Of a DNA stretch of 64,000 nt, positions 21,935-29,425 are shown in pieces. The stretch spans positions 1 to 64,000 of the forward strand of contig NZ_FPBO01000027.1 of the NCBI RefSeq assembly GCF_900116645.1. The letters run 5' to 3'. Source of the DNA: Pseudoduganella namucuonensis (lineage in GTDB: Bacteria > Pseudomonadota > Gammaproteobacteria > Burkholderiales > Burkholderiaceae_D). Both the position numbers and the translations under genes were made by a program. The notes beneath the pieces are model-generated. The model saw only the letters and a program-made list of their open reading frames with translations, did no database searches and was not told the DNA's origin. Numbering within the stretch: the first letter of the stretch is position 1; each line of letters starts with the position of its first letter.

Positions 21935-21969
21935 GACAGGCCCCGGGACTGTTTGGTAAACTGCGCCCC

Positions 21970-22737
21970 ATGAACAAACCCGCCTCCCTCCGCTTCGACC
22001 AGCCCGGCCATCCCCCGGCCACCATCACCGAATACCAGGGCGTGCGCTCGCTGCACCTGGGCACCTCCTGGGTGCAGGGGGCGATGCGGCTGTCCAAGCC
22101 GGACGCGATCGAACTCGAATACGTGCAGATGATGATGATGTGGATGCTGTTCCAGGACAATCCGCGCCACATCGTGCAGCTGGGCCTGGGCAGCTCGGCG
22201 CTCACCAAGTTCTGCTACCACCGCTTCCCCCTGGCGAAGGTCACCGCCGTGGAGCTGAACCCGAACGTGATCGCCATCTGCGAGTCGCAATTCGGCCTGC
22301 CGCCCAACGACGGGCGCCTGAACGTGGTGGAGATGAACGCGCTGGACTTCGTCATGGACCCGGCCAACCACGGCACGGTGGACATCCTGCAGGTGGACCT
22401 GTACGACGAGGAGGCGCGCGGCCCGGTGCTGGACACGCCGGAGTTCTACCAGGCCTGCTTCGACTGCCTGGGCGAAAACGGCGTCATGACCACGAATGTG
22501 TTCGGCGAGTACATGAACTACGGTAAAAACCTGGAGGCGATGGAGCTGGTGTTCGACGCGGTGGTGTGGTTGCCCGAGGTGCACGACGCGAACATCATCG
22601 TGGTGGCGTTCAAGCGGGCGCCGTCGATCGATTTCAGCGTGCTGTACGAGCGCGCCGGCGTGATCAAGAACCGCATGAACCTGCGGGCCAAGACCTGGGT
22701 GGACGGCTTGAAATCGTGGATGCTGGACCAGCAGTAG
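21970..22737 (+). CDS. Spermidine synthase-like SAM-fold protein
   Basis: The 255-residue protein has the class I Rossmann pattern of spermidine/spermine synthases: HIVQLGLGSSALTKFCYHRFP (GxGxx nucleotide loop), VTAVELNPNVIAIC (acidic ribose-binding residue) and VDILQVDLYDEEARGP (the catalytic-Asp region, here VDLYDEE). It lacks the N-terminal tetramerisation strand set of true SpeE, so it may be one of the many SpeE paralogues of unknown substrate. It follows the kinase gene by 55 bp with the REP-like hairpin between. A clear Shine-Dalgarno is not evident. Confidence 0.75.
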   Translation: MNKPASLRFDQPGHPPATITEYQGVRSLHLGTSWVQGAMRLSKPDAIELEYVQMMMMWMLFQDNPRHIVQLGLGSSALTKFCYHRFPLAKVTAVELNPNVIAICESQFGLPPNDGRLNVVEMNALDFVMDPANHGTVDILQVDLYDEEARGPVLDTPEFYQACFDCLGENGVMTTNVFGEYMNYGKNLEAMELVFDAVVWLPEVHDANIIVVAFKRAPSIDFSVLYERAGVIKNRMNLRAKTWVDGLKSWMLDQQ

Positions 22738-22847
22738 CCGGACGCACAATTAATCAGATTAATATATATCTCACTGGAAATCACGATTTATTAAATATAG
22801 TTCGTCATTTCCGGTTATTCCGTGGTTTTTGTGTCAATAGGCCTTTG

Positions 22848-22909
22848 TGCACCGTTACGGTGCAGGTAGTATTTTCGCGCGATGATCGAACGGCATCATT
22901 GCGCGAAAA
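22848..22909. promoter_or_regulatory. Two palindromes upstream of TonB receptor 2
   Basis: TGCACCG-TTA-CGGTGCA (22848-22864) is a perfect 17-bp palindrome, operator-like. A second, TTTTCGCGCGATGAT..ATCATTGCGCGAAAA (22872-22909), has 15-nt arms with one mismatch and ends 23 bp before the start codon, so it probably folds in the 5' leader. The preceding 100 bp (22741-22840) are unusually AT-rich for this genome and likely hold the promoter. Confidence 0.5.
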
Positions 22910-22932
22910 GAAACCACACGAGAGAAGCCCAT

Positions 22933-25362
22933 ATGACCAAAGCCCCACCCCTCTTCCGACGCACCCTGATCGCCAGCGCCATCCTGCTGGCCGCCTCGCA
23001 GGCATACGCACAGACCGCACCCGCCACCACGGGTGAGGAACAGACCGTGGTCGTGCTGGGTTCGCGCTCGACCGCCAAGACCGCGCTGGACACGTCCGCG
23101 CCGGTCGGCCTGATCAGCATGAAGGACATGCAGTCCGCCGGCCCGCTGGAACTGGGCAAGCTGCTGCAGACGCTGGACCCGTCGTTCAACTTCTCCACCA
23201 CCTTCATCAGCGACGGCACCGACATCATCCGTCCCGCGACCCTGCGCTCGCTGGGCCCGGACCAGCTGCTGGTGCTGGTGAACGGCAAGCGCCGCCACCA
23301 GCAGGCGCTGGTGAACGTGCAGCAGACCATCGGCCGCGGCTCGGCCGGCACCGACATCAACGCCATTCCGCTGGCGTCCATCCACCACATCGAGGTGCTG
23401 CGCGACGGCGCCGCCGCCCAATACGGCTCGGACGCGATCGCCGGCGTGATCAACATCGTGCTGAAGTCGAACGTCAACGAGACCGCGCTGAGCGGCCAGC
23501 TGGGCACCACCAAGGAGGGCGACGGCGACATGTTCTCCGGCAGCGTGAACCGCGGCTGGGCGCTGGGCGAGAACGGCGGCTTCCTCAACGTCACCCTGGA
23601 AGGCCGCAAGCGCGAGGAAACCAACCGCGCCGGCGTCGACTCGCTGCGCGTCAATCCGCCGCGCGTGACCCAGCGCATCGGCGACAGCGACGCCAAGGAC
23701 GCCTACCTGTGGTGGAACGCGGCCCTGCCGATCGACAAGGCGAGCGAGTTCTACGCCTTCGGCGGCTTCTCCAAGCGCAAGGGCGATTCGTCCGGATTCT
23801 TCCGCTCCAAGGGCGACGGCCGCAATGTGCCGTCCGTGTATCCGGAAGGCTTCCTGCCCAACATCCGCACCACCGTGACCGACGGCTCCTACGCCTTCGG
23901 CTACCGCCGCGACCTGGCCAACGACTGGAAGGCCGACGTCAGCATCAACCACGGCATGAGCGAGCTGGCCTTCCACGAGAAGCAGACCATCAACATCTCC
24001 TACTGGTACGAGCCGAAACCGGGCGGCGGCATCTACGCGCAGTCGCCGTTCGAGGCCGACACCGGCACGCTGAAGTTCAACCAGACCACCTTCAACGCCG
24101 ACGTCAAGGGTCCGGTCAAGCTGGGCGGCGAGGAGATCTTCGTGGCCACCGGCTTCGAATACCGCCAGGACAACTACCAGATCATCGCCGGCGACCCGGT
24201 GTCCTACCAGTACGGCCGCACCAACAACCCGGCCATCGTCATCAAGGACCAGAACGGCGGCGTCGCGGCATCGGGCACCCAGGGCTTCCCCGGCTACACG
24301 CCGTCCACGGCGGTCGACGAGGGCCGCCACAACATCGCGCTGTTCCTGGACACCGAATACCGTCCGGTCAAGGACCTGCTGCTGGCCGGCGCCGTGCGCT
24401 ACGAGAAGTACTCGGACTTCGGCAACACCGTCACCGGCAAGTTCAGCGCGCGCTGGGACCCGTCCAAGCAGTTCGGCCTGCGCGGCAGCGTGTCGTCCGG
24501 CTTCCGCGCGCCGGGCGTGCAGCAGAAGTTCTACAGCTCCGTGTCCACCAATCTGAACCAGGCCGGCCAGCTGACCGAGACCCTGACCGCGCGCGAGGGC
24601 AGCACCGTCACCACGGCGCTGGGCATCAAGCCGCTGAAGGAGGAAACCTCGCGCAACGCCAGCTTCGGCATGGTGCTGCGTCCGGCCACCAACATGTCGC
24701 TGACGGCGGACGTGTACCAGATCAAGATCAAGGACCGCATCGTCTTCTCCAGCGAGATCTCGCCCGAAGCGGGCGGCGGCCCGATCGCCAACGTGCTGAA
24801 TCCGCTGGGCGTGGGCCAGGCGCAGTTCTTCACCAACGCGGTCGACACCCAGACCCGCGGCCTGGACATCGTGGCCGACCACACCACCCGCTTCACCGGC
24901 GCCACCCTGGTGCTGTCCGGCCAGCTGGGCTTCAACAAGACCGAGGTGACCAAGCGCCACTCGCCATCGAGCCTGCTGAGCGGCGCGCAGCTGTTCAACC
25001 AGGCGCAGGTGACGCTGATCGAACGCGGCCAGCCGCGCAAGCACCACGTGGTGGCGGCCGACTTCACCACCGGCCCATGGAACGTGAACGCGCGCGCCAA
25101 CTACTACGGCGAAGTGCAGGGCGAGGGTTTCAGCCCGCTGCAGACCTGGGCCGCCAAGTGGCTGCTGGACATGTCCGGCCGCTACAACTTCAGCAAGAAG
25201 ACCAGCGTCTCGGTCGGCGTGAACAACGTGTTCGACACCTTCCCGTCCGAATGGACCAACGGCGGCGACTTCCCGAAACTGGGCTTCAAGTACTGCTGGG
25301 AGACCTGCCCGTTCGGCGTGAACGGCCGCTCCATGTACGTGCGCTTCGACACGGCGTTCTAA
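22933..25362 (+). CDS. TonB-dependent receptor (siderophore/cobalamin-like)
   Basis: This 809-residue outer-membrane receptor has a signal peptide (MTKAPPLFRRTLIASAILLA..AYAQ), TonB-box-like EEQTVVVLGSR and the plug LGPDQLLVLVNGKRRHQQALVN..IEVLRDGAAAQYGSDAIAGVINIVLK. The barrel ends VRFDTAF with a terminal Phe. A CxxxC (YCWETCPF) lies just before the last strand. GAGAGAAG precedes the ATG at 22933, which is preferred over an ATG 17 codons upstream that lacks a signal sequence. The two palindromes upstream suggest control by a dedicated repressor. It overlaps the convergent MocR gene by 4 bp. The ligand is unknown. Confidence 0.92.
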   Translation: MTKAPPLFRRTLIASAILLAASQAYAQTAPATTGEEQTVVVLGSRSTAKTALDTSAPVGLISMKDMQSAGPLELGKLLQTLDPSFNFSTTFISDGTDIIRPATLRSLGPDQLLVLVNGKRRHQQALVNVQQTIGRGSAGTDINAIPLASIHHIEVLRDGAAAQYGSDAIAGVINIVLKSNVNETALSGQLGTTKEGDGDMFSGSVNRGWALGENGGFLNVTLEGRKREETNRAGVDSLRVNPPRVTQRIGDSDAKDAYLWWNAALPIDKASEFYAFGGFSKRKGDSSGFFRSKGDGRNVPSVYPEGFLPNIRTTVTDGSYAFGYRRDLANDWKADVSINHGMSELAFHEKQTINISYWYEPKPGGGIYAQSPFEADTGTLKFNQTTFNADVKGPVKLGGEEIFVATGFEYRQDNYQIIAGDPVSYQYGRTNNPAIVIKDQNGGVAASGTQGFPGYTPSTAVDEGRHNIALFLDTEYRPVKDLLLAGAVRYEKYSDFGNTVTGKFSARWDPSKQFGLRGSVSSGFRAPGVQQKFYSSVSTNLNQAGQLTETLTAREGSTVTTALGIKPLKEETSRNASFGMVLRPATNMSLTADVYQIKIKDRIVFSSEISPEAGGGPIANVLNPLGVGQAQFFTNAVDTQTRGLDIVADHTTRFTGATLVLSGQLGFNKTEVTKRHSPSSLLSGAQLFNQAQVTLIERGQPRKHHVVAADFTTGPWNVNARANYYGEVQGEGFSPLQTWAAKWLLDMSGRYNFSKKTSVSVGVNNVFDTFPSEWTNGGDFPKLGFKYCWETCPFGVNGRSMYVRFDTAF

Positions 25363-26915
25363 GCGCCGTTTGACAGGGAGCGGTCCCGCCGGGCCGCGCC
25401 CTCGTAGGCCGCCAGGTGGACCACGGCGGCCAGCCGCCGCGCCAGGCCGTCCATGCGCTCGGCCGGTATCTGGGCGTAGCCCAGCATCAGGCCGCGGCAA
25501 TCCGGCACGCCATCGGTGGCGTGCGCGCTCAGCGCGTGCGCCACCACTCCCTCCTCCATCAGCCTGTCGCTGATTTCCCCGTCGTCCAGTCCCGCGTCGT
25601 CGAAGCGCAGCGCCAGGTGCATGCCGGCCGACGCGCCCACCACTTGCGCGATGCCGCCCAGGTGCTGGCGCAGCGCCGCCTGCAACGCGTCGCGCCGCTG
25701 GCGGTACAGGCGGCGCATGCGCCGCAGGTGCAGCGCGAACTGGCCGCTGCGCAGGAACTCCGCCAGCGCCAGCTGCTCGGCCACGCGCCCGCGCGCGCTG
25801 GACTGGGCGCGCATGGTCGCCAGCGGCCCGGCCAAGGCGGCCGGCACCACCAGGAAGCCCAGGCGCAGCGAGGGGAACATGGTCTTGCTGAAGGTGCCCA
25901 GATAGAGCACCGGCGCGTCCGGCGCCAGGCCCTGCATGGCGGGCAGCGGCGGGCCGTCGTGGCGGAACTCGCTGTCGTAGTCGTCCTCGATGATCAGCGC
26001 GCCCGCCGCGCGCGCGTCCGCGATCAGGCGCAGGCGGCGCTCCAGCGACATCACCGTGCCCAAGGGGTATTGGTGCGAAGGCGTGGTGTAGACCAGCTTG
26101 GGGGGCCGCTCGCGCCAGTCGCCGGCGGTGGGCGCCAGTCCCTGCGCGTCGACGGAGATGCCGGCGATGCGCAGGCCGGCGCCGCGGAAGGCCGCCTGCG
26201 CGCCGGCGTAGCCGGGGTTCTCGATCCATACGGTGTCACCCTCGTCGGCGCAGACGCGCGCGCACAGATCCAGGCTGCTCTGCGTGCCGTCCGTGATGAA
26301 CACCTGGTCCACGCCGCACAGCACGCCGCGCGAGGCGCGCAGATAGTCGGCGATGGCGCCGCGCAGCGCCGGCTCGCCGGCCTGGTCGCCGTAGTTCAGC
26401 TGCACGGTGCCCATGCCGCGCCAGGCGCGGTCCAGCAGGCGGCGCCACAGCGCGGTGGGGAAGGCGTCCAGCGCGGGCACGCCGGGGACGAAGGCGCCCA
26501 TCATGTCGGCCGGTCCCGCCACGGCGCGCAGGTCGCGGGCGCGGCGCGACAGCATCGGCGCGGCGGCGGCGTCTTGTACGCCGTCGCCACCGGTGGCGCG
26601 GTCCGGCCCCGGCGTGGCGCCACCGCCGCCGGGTGGCCGCGCGATGGCCGCCGCCACCGGCGCCACCACCGTGCCGCCGCGGTCGCTGACGACGAAGCCC
26701 TCGCACGCCAGCTGCTCGTAGGCGTAAAGCACCGTGTTGCGCGCCACGCCCAGTTCGGACGCCAGCGCGCGCGTGGCGACCAGGCGCGTGCCCGCCGCCA
26801 GCGTGCCGTTGCGGATCGCCGCGCGCAGGCATTCGTGCAACAGGCGCTGGCGCGGCCAGGCGCGCTGGCCATGGTCGCGGGTGTAGGTGTCGAGCAGCAG
26901 GGCGTAATCCATCAT
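25359..26915 (-). CDS. MocR/PdxR-type GntR regulator with aminotransferase domain
   Basis: The 518-residue regulator fuses an N-terminal GntR winged helix (about 15-85: LLHECLRAAIRNGTLAAGTRLVATRALASELGVARNTVLYAYEQL) to a class I aminotransferase fold. The PLP-binding region is LGTFSKTMFPSLRLGFLVV, where the Lys in FSKT would form the Schiff base; IIEDDYDSEF is also conserved. MocR proteins sense PLP or amino acids. Divergent transcription with a pyridoxamine-phosphate-oxidase-like gene 85 bp away strongly suggests a PdxR-like role in vitamin B6 metabolism. The linker between the domains is long and Gly/Pro-rich. Confidence 0.9.
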   Translation of the reverse strand: MMDYALLLDTYTRDHGQRAWPRQRLLHECLRAAIRNGTLAAGTRLVATRALASELGVARNTVLYAYEQLACEGFVVSDRGGTVVAPVAAAIARPPGGGGATPGPDRATGGDGVQDAAAAPMLSRRARDLRAVAGPADMMGAFVPGVPALDAFPTALWRRLLDRAWRGMGTVQLNYGDQAGEPALRGAIADYLRASRGVLCGVDQVFITDGTQSSLDLCARVCADEGDTVWIENPGYAGAQAAFRGAGLRIAGISVDAQGLAPTAGDWRERPPKLVYTTPSHQYPLGTVMSLERRLRLIADARAAGALIIEDDYDSEFRHDGPPLPAMQGLAPDAPVLYLGTFSKTMFPSLRLGFLVVPAALAGPLATMRAQSSARGRVAEQLALAEFLRSGQFALHLRRMRRLYRQRRDALQAALRQHLGGIAQVVGASAGMHLALRFDDAGLDDGEISDRLMEEGVVAHALSAHATDGVPDCRGLMLGYAQIPAERMDGLARRLAAVVHLAAYEGAARRDRSLSNGA

Positions 26916-26935
26916 GGCTCCATTAAATTGAACAT

Positions 26936-26961
26936 CGCTGGACCTTATGACGGGGCCAGCG
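26936..26961. promoter_or_regulatory. Inverted repeat in MocR-PNPOx divergent promoter
   Basis: CGCTGG (26936-26941) and CCAGCG (26956-26961) form a dyad with a 14-bp spacer, and TGGACC/GGGGCCA extends it imperfectly. It lies in the middle of the 85-bp divergent region and is the best candidate MocR operator. GntR/MocR regulators often use paired half-sites of this spacing. Confidence 0.45.
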
Positions 26962-27000
26962 AGCCATTATATTCGCGCTTCAACCAATTGAAGGGAGATC

Positions 27001-27648
27001 ATGACCACCCATTCCACCGCCCGCACCCGAGTGCGCCGCATTCCCACCAACGCCGCCTACGACACGGCGACCCTGCACGCGATCATCGACGACGCCTACG
27101 TGTGCCACATCGCCTTCAGCGATGATGGCGGCCCGCATTGCATCCCGACCGCCTGCTGGCGCGAAGGCGATCACCTGTACATCCACGGCTCGAACGGCAG
27201 CCGCATGCTCAAGCGGCTGACCGAGGACGAGTGCTGCGTGACGATCACGCACGTGGACGGCCTGGTGCTGGCGCGCTCCGCATTCAACCACTCGATGAAC
27301 TACCGTTCGGCGATGGTGTACGGGCGCTTCGAGGTGGTGGAGGGCGAGGCCAAGAAGGCGTCGATGGAGGCGTTCATGGAGAAGCTGGCGGCCGGCCGCC
27401 AGGCCGAGGTGCGCGGCGGCAGCGACAAGGAATACGCGGCGACGACGGTGATGCGCATCCCGCTCGCGGAAGCGGCCTGCAAGGTGCGCAAGGGCGGCCC
27501 GGAGGACGACGCCGAGGACATGGCGATCGAGGTCTGGACGGGCGTACTGCCGCTGCGGCGCGCGCAAGCCGCGCCGATCGCGGCGGAGGGCAACACGCTG
27601 CCGCAGCCGGCCTATGTCCAGGCCTGGCAGCACAACACGATCTACTAA
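27001..27648 (+). CDS. Pyridoxamine 5'-phosphate oxidase-family flavin protein
   Basis: The 215-residue protein belongs to the split-barrel PNPOx-like flavin-binding superfamily: residues 30-90 carry DDAYVCHIAFSDDGGPHCIPTACWREGDHLYIHGSNGSRMLKRL in scattered conserved form, followed by VLARSAFNHSMNYRSAMVYGRFEVV. This is the pattern of the nitroimidazole-resistance-like FMN proteins rather than canonical PdxH. GAAGGGAG precedes the ATG. The divergent MocR gene suggests PLP-linked regulation. Its TAA stop lies inside the first arm of a perfect palindrome. Confidence 0.82.
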   Translation: MTTHSTARTRVRRIPTNAAYDTATLHAIIDDAYVCHIAFSDDGGPHCIPTACWREGDHLYIHGSNGSRMLKRLTEDECCVTITHVDGLVLARSAFNHSMNYRSAMVYGRFEVVEGEAKKASMEAFMEKLAAGRQAEVRGGSDKEYAATTVMRIPLAEAACKVRKGGPEDDAEDMAIEVWTGVLPLRRAQAAPIAAEGNTLPQPAYVQAWQHNTIY

Positions 27649-27700
27649 GCGGGCTGAGCCCCATTTGGGGCCTGGCCCCAAATGGGGCTCAGCCCGCTTA
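27646..27700. repeat. Perfect 55-bp palindrome containing both convergent stop codons
   Basis: 27646-27672 and 27674-27700 are exact inverted 27-nt copies around a single T. The outermost TAA is the stop of the PNPOx-like gene (27646-27648), and the outermost TTA is the complement of the stop of the convergent membrane-protein gene (27698-27700). It would make a very stable hairpin in both transcripts, so it probably acts as a bidirectional 3'-end or terminator element. The central 35 bp recur at 59021-59055 with only the middle base changed. Confidence 0.9.
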
Positions 27701-29425
27701 GCGGCGCTCGCGGAACCACAGGGTGAGCATGGCGAGCGTGAAAAGCAGCGCGAAGGGCCAGGCGGGGTAGGCGGGGCCGGTCGCGGCGGCGTTTGTCGCA
27801 GCCGGCGAGCGGGCGGCGTAGGCGGCGGTGGCGTCGTGGCGCAAGGCGCGCTGCCAAGCCGGCCAGTCGTTCGCCGCGTGGACGTAGACGCGGTGAACGT
27901 TGTCACCGCTGCGCAGCGCCTGCCAGCCGGAGCGCGCCGGCCAGAACGCGGCGCACACGGCGTCCGCCTTGTCGGCGCGGGGCTGCCAGTTCACGGACGC
28001 TTGCCCTTCGATCTCCAGCGCGCCGCCCGGGCTGGCGCCCTGCGCGCAGATCTCGGTGCGCAGGCCGGCGACCGGCATGGCGGCGGGCTGCAGCCAGGCC
28101 AGCTTGCGCGCGCTGCCAATGGCGGCCTGGTCGAGCAGTCCCTGCCACCAGTGGCCCAGCGCGGCCGGGGCGGTGATGGCGTAGCGGTGCCAGTCGCCCA
28201 CGCCCAGCCACACGACGCGCCCGCCCTTCCAGTCGCGCTGCCACAGCCAGGGCTTGCCCTTGGCGTCCCGCGCCAGCACGGTCCATGGCGCGCCAGCCTG
28301 CTCCGCCGGGTTGAGCGCGGCAGGCGCCAGCGCCAGCTGGGTCGTACCGGAACCGAACTGGCGCGCGTCCTCCTTTTCGGTGGTGGCGGACTGGGGGACC
28401 AGCCGCAGCCCCAGTTCGCGCTGCCAGACGCCCGCGTCGGCTGCATTCCCGGCCAGGACGATCAAGGGGACGCCCTGCGCTGTTTGCGCCAGCAGCGCGG
28501 CGCGCGCGGGGACGGACGCGCTTTCGAACCAGGCGGCGTCGATGAAGCGCGCATGCACCTCGCTCAGGGCGGCGCGCGCGGTCTCGCTGCGCGCGAGACC
28601 CTTGCCCAGCGTGGTTTGCCAGTCGGCGATGGCGTTGCTGTCCGTGAGGAGCTGGTTCAACACCCGCGTGTCGAAGGAAGGCGCGCCGAAGCGGCCTTCG
28701 ACCTGCAACGGGATAGGCGCCTCGACTCGCAGCGGCACCGGTCCTTCCGCGATGGTTTTGCCGGCGCCGTCGAGCAGGCGCGCTTTCAGCGTGAGGGTTT
28801 CGGCCAGCGGCGGCAGCCACTGCACGGTGAGCCGCGCCGGCGCGCCGGACGGCTCCTTGCCGGATTCGGCGAGGATTTCGCCGTTCTCGGCCAGCAGTTG
28901 CAAGCGCCAGCCGGCGGCGGGCCGCGTGCGGTGCGCGGTGAGCGTGAACTGGCGGCCGAGCGGCAGCGCGCGCGGACTTTCGAGGCGCAGCAGGTCGACC
29001 TCCGGCTCGGTCCATCGCAAGGGGCGGGCTGGAAGGTCCCGCCATTGCGCAGCGTGCAGGCCGTGGCCGTCCAGGACGATGGACCGCGCGCCCGGCACGG
29101 CCAGCAGCGCGCGTGTCATGGCGTCCGGATAGCCGCGGTTCTCGGTGGCCAACGCCACTTCCCCACCCGCCGCGCCGGGACCGCGCGGCGCGGACAGCAG
29201 CGCCCACAGCGCGAGCGCCGCGACGAGGACCAGGGCGGCGTCCGGCCATTTGCGCTTGCGCGCGTACATGGCCGCGCTAAGCAGCCCGGCCAGCAGGCCA
29301 GCGAAAAGCACCACCACGGGTAGGCCCGATGCGGGCAGGCCCCACGATGCCAGGGCCGATCCAGCCAGGTCCAAGGCGCCAGAGCTCCGCGCGCCAAGTT
29401 CCAATACCGCGCCGCTAGCGCTCAT
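27698..29425 (-). CDS. Membrane protein at the end of the TldD/MoxR operon
   Basis: The 575-residue protein is not recognised as a named family with confidence. It has two N-terminal helices (about 30-52 and 62-82), a long soluble region, and one C-terminal helix (AYPAWPFALLFTLAMLTLWF). The soluble part looks like Ig-like beta segments followed by a region (VPLIVLAGNAADAGVW..) that may be glutamine-amidotransferase-like. This layout resembles the large membrane proteins found with BatA/vWA modules. It overlaps the DUF4175 gene by 4 bp (ATGA) and is the last gene of the ten-gene operon. Its stop codon forms the end of the 55-bp palindrome. Confidence 0.6.
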   Translation of the reverse strand: MSASGAVLELGARSSGALDLAGSALASWGLPASGLPVVVLFAGLLAGLLSAAMYARKRKWPDAALVLVAALALWALLSAPRGPGAAGGEVALATENRGYPDAMTRALLAVPGARSIVLDGHGLHAAQWRDLPARPLRWTEPEVDLLRLESPRALPLGRQFTLTAHRTRPAAGWRLQLLAENGEILAESGKEPSGAPARLTVQWLPPLAETLTLKARLLDGAGKTIAEGPVPLRVEAPIPLQVEGRFGAPSFDTRVLNQLLTDSNAIADWQTTLGKGLARSETARAALSEVHARFIDAAWFESASVPARAALLAQTAQGVPLIVLAGNAADAGVWQRELGLRLVPQSATTEKEDARQFGSGTTQLALAPAALNPAEQAGAPWTVLARDAKGKPWLWQRDWKGGRVVWLGVGDWHRYAITAPAALGHWWQGLLDQAAIGSARKLAWLQPAAMPVAGLRTEICAQGASPGGALEIEGQASVNWQPRADKADAVCAAFWPARSGWQALRSGDNVHRVYVHAANDWPAWQRALRHDATAAYAARSPAATNAAATGPAYPAWPFALLFTLAMLTLWFRERR

